From positions 9,998,401 through 10,062,400 of the forward strand of contig OY755175.1 of the NCBI GenBank assembly GCA_963576735.1: a stretch of DNA of 64,000 nucleotides, written 5' to 3'. The notes beneath the pieces are model-generated. The model searched no databases. It saw only the letters and a program-made list of their open reading frames with translations, and was not told where the DNA came from. Both the position numbers and the translations under genes were made by a program. This stretch comes from Bedellia somnulentella. Lineage: Eukaryota; Arthropoda; Insecta; Lepidoptera; Bedelliidae. The number at the start of each line of letters is the position of its first letter. Position 1 is the stretch's first letter. Shown here one piece after another: positions 58,037 through 64,000 of this stretch.

Positions 58037-59593
58037 ATGATTTTACTTTTATTTTATGCATTAAATTATTTATATTTAGCTTCAGCTAATAATACACTAT
58101 ATAATAACTCTGCAGACATGGGTAAGTTTCTTTATACAAAATACAAAAAAATAATATTTTTTTATATCATCTTATATGATCAAAAGCTACCGATAGATAA
58201 GACACAAGCAATAAAATATAATTTTAAATTTATTTAGAAGGGAAAGTGACCATTTTCGAAATACAATAAACTCGAATTAAATGTGTTTCTAACTTTGATA
58301 GCGATAATAATTTCCTGTTTTTTTCATATTTGTAGTGGTCATTTCCCGCCAAGAATTGGAGCTAGCAGTGGAACAAGGTGAGTTATTAGTTTTATTTAAG
58401 GCCCACGCTTATCATTTTAACTATAAATCTAATATTTAAAAATACTGTCTCCTTCTAACTTCCAAATTTATCGTACTGTATAAGTATATCTCACTCTGGG
58501 TATTTTGCTGGATAAAATACTAGATACTGTCAAACAAAACGTTTTAAATCATGACATTGGTAGCGCAATCATACAACATGCGACACACTTGACGGTTTCA
58601 AAAATACGCAACACACAGGCAGTGGCGTAACCTAATATAATTTATAGAGTTCAATCAAAAATCTACATTAAAAGAACTCGAACTCTTGACTTTGCTACGA
58701 TTCCAAAAAAGGCTAGCCAGTGTTTCAGTATTGGTAAAGTGAAAAATTAATCATCATGTTTTTATTAAATCATAAAGAATACTTAGTTGGTGATGGGTTT
58801 CCAGCAATATCGACCATCAATCTCTTAAACTAAATAGACAACATAACTATCAACGATATTTTTTTATCGCATCATTTGATTTCCACGGGAAATGCTATAT
58901 TGCGAGGGTATAGTCGCTTAGAAGACAACTATGATTTCGGCCGTATCTCTTCTAACGCTTATTAACATTAACACCTATTTGAATGGCACGTATTCGTACT
59001 TAAAATTTTACTTTGATAAGTTTGTCAGTGTTTTAACACTATTAACTACTTCTCTGAGACTAATAAGGTACTACGAGGCATAATCACTTATTTATGTTAC
59101 TTTTCTTGCAGCTGGAAATATTGATGAACACTTAAGTGAAGTGGCACGATATGGATTTCAAAATACTAGGGAGTGTAAAATATTAAAACTCGCCTATATG
59201 TGCATCAGAAAGTGTCTTGATCTCAACTACGACACCTCGCATTGTGACAAATCGTGTACCTGTAAATGCTTTAGGAAGAAGGATAGAGGGAAATTCACAA
59301 TTAGACAACATACTACTAAGAGTAACTACAAGAAGGGTCCACCGACAACTCGAAAACCTTACTGGATTAAAATTATTACTCCTGATGCTGAGTCTTCAAG
59401 TGAAGAAGAAGAGACCACAACAGTAGATATTGACCTAGCAAATACTACAATGGCTGACGAATCAACCGATTCTACTAATACAACCGGGACGGATGGCGAC
59501 GGAGGCGATAACGGTACAGACATGACAACTGAAAACGCCTCCGGTAATGACACTGGACCATCAAATGATACCAATCCCGAAGACCCTTCATAA
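58037..59593 (+). CDS. Three-exon gene for a small secreted cysteine-cluster protein with acidic tail
   Basis: I do not recognise this gene, but its structure is convincing. Exons are 58037-58121, 58336-58377 and 59112-59593. Donors are G|GTAAG and AAG|GTGAGT; acceptors follow pyrimidine tracts (TTTGTAG, TTTCTTGCAG). Both introns are phase 1 and the 609-nt coding sequence stays open, giving 202 residues. The start is the ATG at 58037; exon 3 alone lacks an ATG start. Residues 1-17 (MILLLFYALNYLYLASA) are a signal peptide. Cysteines 64, 73, 77, 87, 91, 93 and 95 include the spacing C-x8-C-x3-C-x9-C-x5-C-x-C, which is within the range of insect defensins, with one extra cysteine. The glycine normally before the fourth cysteine is absent (SHC). 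Residues 96-130 are basic. Residues 130-202 are rich in Asp, Glu, Ser, Thr and Asn with about six N-x-S/T sequons. It is probably secreted and glycosylated; the defensin link is an inference. Confidence 0.8.
58700..58860 (-). repeat. Possible family A relic in intron 2
   Basis: AAAAAAGGCTAGCCAGTGTT and TTGGTGATGGGTTTCCAGC lie in the order of an inverse family A copy. Strongly diverged. Confidence 0.4.
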
Positions 59594-59649
59594 TTCTAGA
59601 CGTATAGATAGATATATATAGATAAAGAAGAAGAAAAGGGTAAGAAGAT

Positions 59650-59655
59650 AATAAA
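59650..59655 (+). promoter_or_regulatory. Polyadenylation signal AATAAA
   Basis: Canonical AATAAA 57 bases after the stop codon of the three-exon gene, in A-rich sequence and followed by a T-run. The position suits a short 3' UTR. Confidence 0.6.
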
Positions 59656-59814
59656 AAGGATACAAAAACAATACACTGAGATACAATAGTTTTTTTTTTA
59701 TTGTAATGTTGGCATTAAAATTCACAAACCTATTCATATTTTTTATTTATCTTGTATTTATTAATTGTAAGTGATGGGTTGGCTTTCAAAGGATCTTACA
59801 GTTGGAAGAAATAA

Positions 59815-59996
59815 TAGTGCTGGCTTAGAACGTGACTACCCCTTTCTACCCACGGTTGTCAAGTAAGGTAAGAGGCAACTAAGGATATAGGGCTATTTAA
59901 AGTGGTTTTTGGGCGATGTGGTTGGAGACCCATCACCAACAATACTTTGCTTCTACCATCTTGTCCTCTATTAACTTCTAAAGTGTATGTATGTAA
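59815..59996 (+). repeat. Family A element, 3' part shortened
   Basis: AGTGCTGGCTTAGAACGTGA, GGTAAGAGGCAACTAAGGAT and GGCGATGTGGTTGGAGACCC are present. The last third is deleted and it ends abruptly in AAGTGTATGTATGTA. Confidence 0.8.
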
Positions 59997-60046
59997 TCTC
60001 GAACCATTTTCGGTCGCATTAAATACTTGTTAATATAATATACAAT

Positions 60047-60366
60047 TGCTGTGTAGTGCTGGCTTAGAATAGCACTACCCCATTTCTTCCGGTGGGTGTA
60101 CGTAAGAGGCGACTAACGGTATTGGGGCTTTTTGGGCGATGCGGTTGGAGACCCATCACAAACAACCTTTATTTCACCATCTTTTCCTCACGCAACTTTC
60201 GGTATTTGGGCTTTTTGGGCGATGCGGTTGGAGACCCATCACAAACAACCTTTATTTCACCATCTTTTCCTCACGCAACTTTCAAAAGTGGCTGAGGAAT
60301 TTCTAATTCAATAGCTCTGGCTACCCCTTCAAGGGATTTATAGTCGTGAGTATATGTATGTATGTA
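60047..60366 (+). repeat. Family A element with internal tandem duplication
   Basis: Typical 5' end GCTGTGTAGTGCTGGCTTAG. An internal block of about 82 bases, from GGGCTTTTTGGGCGATGCGG to CCTCACGCAACTTTC, occurs twice (about 60125-60200 and 60207-60283), practically identical. The 3' tail is normal. The duplication is unique among the copies here. Confidence 0.88.
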
Positions 60367-60870
60367 AAAACCCGACAACAACTTACAAAGCATACTCATG
60401 ACAGCGTATTCCCAAAGAACAACTTACAATTGTACCAAAATAAAAGCACCCTTCGAATAATGCACAAAACCTATGACGAAGTAACTGTAATCTTTGACTA
60501 GATATAACATTACAAGAAATAATCATATTCTTAAATCTCGAGGTAATCAGGTCTTTGTTGTGTAAGCTTATAATAATGAGTGTGCTATGATTGGCTATTG
60601 TACTGTATAATTTATACTATTTATAATTGATAAACTGTATAGTTTTATTGTGTAATCATATTATTTACCTATTTAATAAGTATTAGTGGTGTCGTGTATG
60701 AATAATGAGATACTAGTTTGACTTTACTTCAAAACAGCTCACGCTGATTAAAATAATGATTGTAATTAAATCCATAATTTTGGTAAATACTCATTTCTAA
60801 AATGTTATTATTTATTTATAAATGAGTTGTAATAATGATTATGTAGATTTGAGTGGAGTATTATTAATGA
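60367..60870. other. Unassigned AT-rich stretch
   Basis: No gene or known repeat recognised. It could include the 5' part of a long terminal repeat, but no second copy exists in the window. Confidence 0.4.
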
Positions 60871-60902
60871 GACTGTCAGTTGATTTAAATCAACTGACAG
60901 TC
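60871..60902. repeat. Perfect 32-bp palindrome
   Basis: GACTGTCAGTTGATTT is followed directly by its exact inverse complement. It lies 24 bases before a TATA-like box. Confidence 0.85.
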
Positions 60903-60925
60903 AACTGACTTAAGGTTAGGTAAGG

Positions 60926-61127
60926 TATAAATATACGATCTCTGTTTTTGCGGGGGCAATTGTCAGTAGTCCGTTGTATCGGCAAGTGGTTGTGAAAGAT
61001 GAAATTATACGAAGTGTACCGCTATTTTGGGTTTTATTTCAAAACCTCCACACTCCCTGAAGTTGACCCTACAACTCAGAAGTGAGGATAGGCGAAAAAT
61101 ATCACGTTTTTCGTACTGCGCCTACGT
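60926..61127 (+). promoter_or_regulatory. Promoter-like block: TATA, initiator and splice donor
   Basis: TATAAATA at 60926 and the arthropod initiator TCAGT at 60963 are about 38 bases apart, slightly wide. Downstream, after GGGTTTTATTTCAAAACCTC and AACTCAGAAGTGAGGATAGG, a good donor CTAC|GTAAGTAC occurs at 61125/61126. This could be a 5' non-coding exon or a solo LTR with leader sequence. No coding follows. Confidence 0.3.
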
Positions 61128-62724
61128 AAGTACCCTGTTCTTTTTTTTTGTGTTTGCGTAATTAGAATCCTTGGTATGGTGAAATTGCCTTCTTCTTTAT
61201 AAAATAGCATCCATAAACAGTCGTAAATAATAAAGTCTATTTCAATTGAAGGCAAGAAAGTATTTTAAAAGAATTTTCATTTATTCTCAAAAACATAGGG
61301 GCGATACATAAGAGTGTTAATCTGTTACATACTTGAGCCTGATATCTAGTCCTTTTTTTCCCGATAGCTCAGATTGTTTTTTTTTTCAAAGCTATTATCG
61401 AATCTCTGATTATCGAATAATATTGAAATGTTGGATCGATATACAGTATAGTGAATTTTCTAAAACATTTTTCGTTTATGATTGTGAGTACACGTGCGAA
61501 AACAGTACACTTTGAAATTATGACATATGGCATTACAACATCTGTTTAAAGCATTACATGTGATGCTACGATCTAACAATTCCTACTATCAGGCGTGTGG
61601 TGTTGTGTAATTAATTAAATATTTCGTGTAATGGGAATATAAATATATCACATGAGGTAGAATAGCAGTGTTATAGGTAGTTATAGAATTACGTGAGCGA
61701 GTAAGACGGGATTAGAGAAGAAATGTATCCATTACTTTTTACATATTTATACGTTTTTGAATAAAGTTATTTTGTCATCATACTTTTACTCGCGTTTATT
61801 TAACTCAAGTGTGGTCCAGGCTTAGGACTAGCAATGTGCATGGATTCATTTGATGTTTACAAAGATTCGAAATGTATGTCAAGATAACACGATTTTAAAT
61901 ATCAAACAATTATCAAAATCAATCGATAAATTATATTGAACTTGATTTTAGAAATAAATTGAATGTCCCGGTGCTAATCCAAAATTATGAAAACTTAATG
62001 CATTAATTGTAAACCTAGAAAACTACAATTTGATTTTAATGTAGTAAGAGTTTTAGTTACACTGAATTAAATAAAATACATGCCTGAGACGAATGTTGAC
62101 GGGATTCATCGATGTTAACCGAACTCTTTGAATACAATTTAAAACTTTTTGCTATTATAATTAAAACAACTATTGACTTTAGGATATTTTTATTGCTATC
62201 GTTTTAAGTATCACTTTCATTTGCTTACCCATACGTTCGTTACCGATCAATCACGCAGCATCACACTGCAGTGCTCTATGGTAGTGTAATGGAATGAAAT
62301 GTAAGGCCATGCTAAGTGTGATGTTTGGAACGGTCGAGTAATGTGTAATGTATCAGTACGCGTCCGAGCGATATTACGTGTGATGCATTGCTCGCATTGC
62401 TTACACCATGCCTGGTTGTGAGTATCCAGGTTGTTTTTTTATATTTTGTACAACTCAACTGCAAACTTACCATAGGTTTACTACAAATTACTACTACTAC
62501 TGCTACTAAAATTTTAGCAAACCTGTAAGTTTAAAAAAATAAAATAGAAAAATATTGAGGCCTTTTATGTTTATAAATCTAGTTTTGGAACATAATACGA
62601 AGGAACACATAGTTGTTTTAATACTCATCATGATGCATAATATCTTAATTATTTATTTTAAATTTGAGATAGTCACCCACTTATTCTAGTGTCTTCATAT
62701 TATTCACGTAAGAGGTAAAAACGT
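61128..62724. other. Unassigned intergenic stretch
   Basis: No gene recognised. 62255-62410 has several copies of the short words AGTGTGATG, GTGTAATG and TGATGCATTGC, perhaps a degraded simple repeat. Confidence 0.4.
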
Positions 62725-62775
62725 CAAAATCAAAATATTCTTTATTAAACCAAGTAGGTATTATACATTTTCTTC
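62725..62775 (-). repeat. Possible LINE 3' end
   Basis: AAAATCAAAATATTCTTTAT followed by TAAACCAAGTAGGT resembles the inverse 3' end of a CR1/jockey-type LINE that I recall from Lepidoptera. It is too short to be sure. Confidence 0.35.
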
Positions 62776-63115
62776 GGTCCCCTGTAAAGCTGTACAAAGC
62801 GTGTGTAAGATAATACCGTGAGTCCGTAAGAGAATTACATGACCAAGGATTAATAAAGTAACTGTTTAAATATTAGTTTGCAATACAAAGTAAGAATTAA
62901 ACATTTTGAAACTTTTAACAACTACCTTCTAATAAAATAGTCAGCCGTACATTTGTTATCAGTGAAATATTTAAGTTACATTTGCGAAGGTCGCCTTACA
63001 TTTCAATAAAAGAAAATTGGATTTGCGTTATACTAATTGTTAGGCCCATTGAGATCAAAGAAACTAAAGTATGTGTACTGAGGGTTGGCTTGATTGTTTA
63101 CTAAGCTGAAATTTG

Positions 63116-63120
63116 TCAGT
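63116..63120 (+). promoter_or_regulatory. Possible initiator TCAGT
   Basis: Matches the arthropod initiator 15 bases before the ATG of the minisatellite ORF. No TATA box at the right distance. Confidence 0.25.
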
Positions 63121-63134
63121 TTCAGTTCTCCACC

Positions 63135-63434
63135 ATGGATCGAGAAGAGAGCAGGAGTCGTGGCCTCAGTTGCGATAGATTGAGCGCAGAATTGGCATGG
63201 AGGTGCCAAAAAAAACAACACGGGGGTGTTGGAGATGGCAGGAGGCGCTGTGCTGAACGACCGTGGGTATTGCGGGAGCGTGGTACCGAGGTCAATCGAC
63301 AACCGTGGGTATTACGGGGGCGTGATACCGAGGTGGATCGACCGTGGGTGTTGCGGGAGCGTGATACCGAGGTCAATCGGGGTGAACAGGTGAACGGCGA
63401 GTGGTCCAATAACAGCGGAGAGGTCTCTTCGTAA
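63135..63434 (+). CDS. Candidate single-exon ORF built on a minisatellite (unconfirmed)
   Basis: A 99-codon ORF starts at ATG 63135 in a strong context (CCACCATGG). It ends with three repeats of the motif PWVLRERDTEVNR (variants RGTEVNR, RGRDTEVDR) followed by a short Glu/Asn/Ser-rich end. The repeats come from DNA units of 42, 39 and ~38 bases, so spacing keeps the frame. An AATAAA lies at 63545. I recognise no domain; the N-terminal third is Arg/Ser rich. It may be a young gene, a transposon piece, or chance in a GC-rich islet. Confidence 0.3.
   Translation: MDREESRSRGLSCDRLSAELAWRCQKKQHGGVGDGRRRCAERPWVLRERGTEVNRQPWVLRGRDTEVDRPWVLRERDTEVNRGEQVNGEWSNNSGEVSS
63261..63379. repeat. Minisatellite, three ~40-bp units
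   Basis: Units starting CCGTGGGTATTGCGGGAGCG at 63261, 63303 and 63342 end in ACCGAGGTCAATCG. Most differences between units are single bases. Confidence 0.88.
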
Positions 63435-63544
63435 GCCGGTTCGGCGTACACGAGAGCGTTCGCCTGGCGCGGGGACGAGAAAATAGCAGGGAGCGATGTT
63501 CACAGCATTGTGCACGCAAACGCGAGGGTGGATACTATTCCCAA

Positions 63545-63550
63545 AATAAA
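63545..63550 (+). promoter_or_regulatory. AATAAA, possible poly(A) signal
   Basis: Canonical hexamer about 110 bases after the stop of the minisatellite ORF. On its own this is weak evidence. Confidence 0.3.
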
Positions 63551-63614
63551 ATGGACAGTAGCCGCGGCTCTTTGGTTGGGTCGCTTAGTTTGAAACGACG
63601 TAGGGTGAATGATA

Positions 63615-63719
63615 ATGGATGAGCTATTGTTTGTTTTGTCTGAGATGCTGGCTGAAAGAGTTCAGTACGGAGAATCGCTTGTTCAATATTATTTCGCCAA
63701 AAACAATCTACTAAATTAA
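63615..63719 (+). CDS. Small ORF of 34 codons (speculative)
   Basis: An ATG-initiated frame begins MDELLFVLSEMLAERVQYGE. The composition is protein-like (amphipathic, Leu/Glu rich) and it sits just after the GC-rich islet that contains the minisatellite ORF. At this length chance is likely. Confidence 0.15.
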   Translation: MDELLFVLSEMLAERVQYGESLVQYYFAKNNLLN

Positions 63720-64000
63720 TGTAGAATTAATGGGCGCCAGGATGTAGATTGTCTGCTGCACGGTGTAGGGTAGGTGCGCAGGCAGCTGCTTAAACCCGAA
63801 CAAGTTTTTAATTTCTTTAATACGGTTAAAGTTGGTCAATATGGTGAACATCTTGAATGATTCTCAAGGCGAAAAATTGATCGCAAATGTACTCTGCTTT
63901 TGCGATGGACAAGATGCTTCAAATTCAAATTTATTTACCGAAAAGGGCAAAATACAACTTGTAATTATTTAACTATATAAACTCAATTAATGCTAGGTAG
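63720..64000. other. Unassigned end of window
   Basis: GC content falls again after about 63790. No feature recognised. Confidence 0.4.

Noticed and set aside
60911..60925. Telomeric (TTAGG)n repeat
   Set aside because: Only one or two imperfect units (GGTTAGGTAAGG); not an array.
60560..61055. Solo LTR of a retrovirus-like element
   Set aside because: TATA and a possible leader are present, but there is no matching second LTR, primer-binding site or TSD that I could confirm, so only a promoter-like block was reported.

Overview
This window is animal nuclear DNA and almost certainly comes from a moth or butterfly (Lepidoptera). The base composition is AT-rich. There are no bacterial-style gene blocks. 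Repeats dominate: tRNA-headed SINEs, 3' fragments of an RTE-type LINE that end in ATGTATG repeats, pogo/Tigger DNA transposon relics and fold-back elements. Several repeats resemble ones I recall as common in lepidopteran genomes; that recall was not checked by search.

One convincing host gene was found. It lies on the + strand at 58037-59593 and has three exons with canonical splice sites and matching phase-1 introns. It encodes a 202-residue secreted protein with a signal peptide, a seven-cysteine cluster whose spacing fits a defensin-type (CS-alpha-beta) pattern, a basic linker and an acidic tail rich in N-glycosylation sequons. A second, weaker candidate is a single-exon ORF at 63135-63434 built on an in-frame minisatellite.

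Repeat families used below. Family A is a SINE-like element of about 250 bp with roughly 24 copies or fragments. Family B is the 3' end of an RTE-type LINE; the best copy still reads as the C-terminus of its ORF. Family D is a tRNA-derived SINE of about 365 bp. A, B and D share the same 3' tail (CTCTG..ACCCC..GGGA..CGTGA plus a short tandem repeat), so A and D probably use B-type machinery. Target-site duplications (TSDs) of 9-14 bp flank several copies. Family C is a fold-back element: a tRNA-like unit with intact A and B boxes sits in or beside long inverted arms, and copies at 2884, 17741 and 43856 are flanked by 12-14 bp direct repeats. Family E is another tRNA-headed SINE.

Layout. 0-3 kb: A, D, a MITE and C copies. 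3-8 kb: repeat-poor DNA with GC-rich islets. 8-10.7 kb: D, then a pogo-like transposon keeping only the C-terminal part of its transposase. 13-20 kb: A, D, a trimeric C composite, and a Tigger relic nested in an A copy. 20-27 kb: repeat-poor. 27.7-29.3 kb: a nested cluster of A, B and E. 31-39 kb: hairpins, A, B, D and C copies, including a LINE copy with a twin-priming inversion. 40-57 kb: mostly unique DNA with scattered repeats. 58-59.6 kb: the secreted-protein gene. 59.8-64 kb: A copies, a perfect palindrome beside promoter-like motifs, and the minisatellite ORF.

Most of the window looks like a gene-poor intergenic or long-intron region with isolated GC-rich patches that could be regulatory. 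Family assignments rest on motif reading only; no database or folding program was run.
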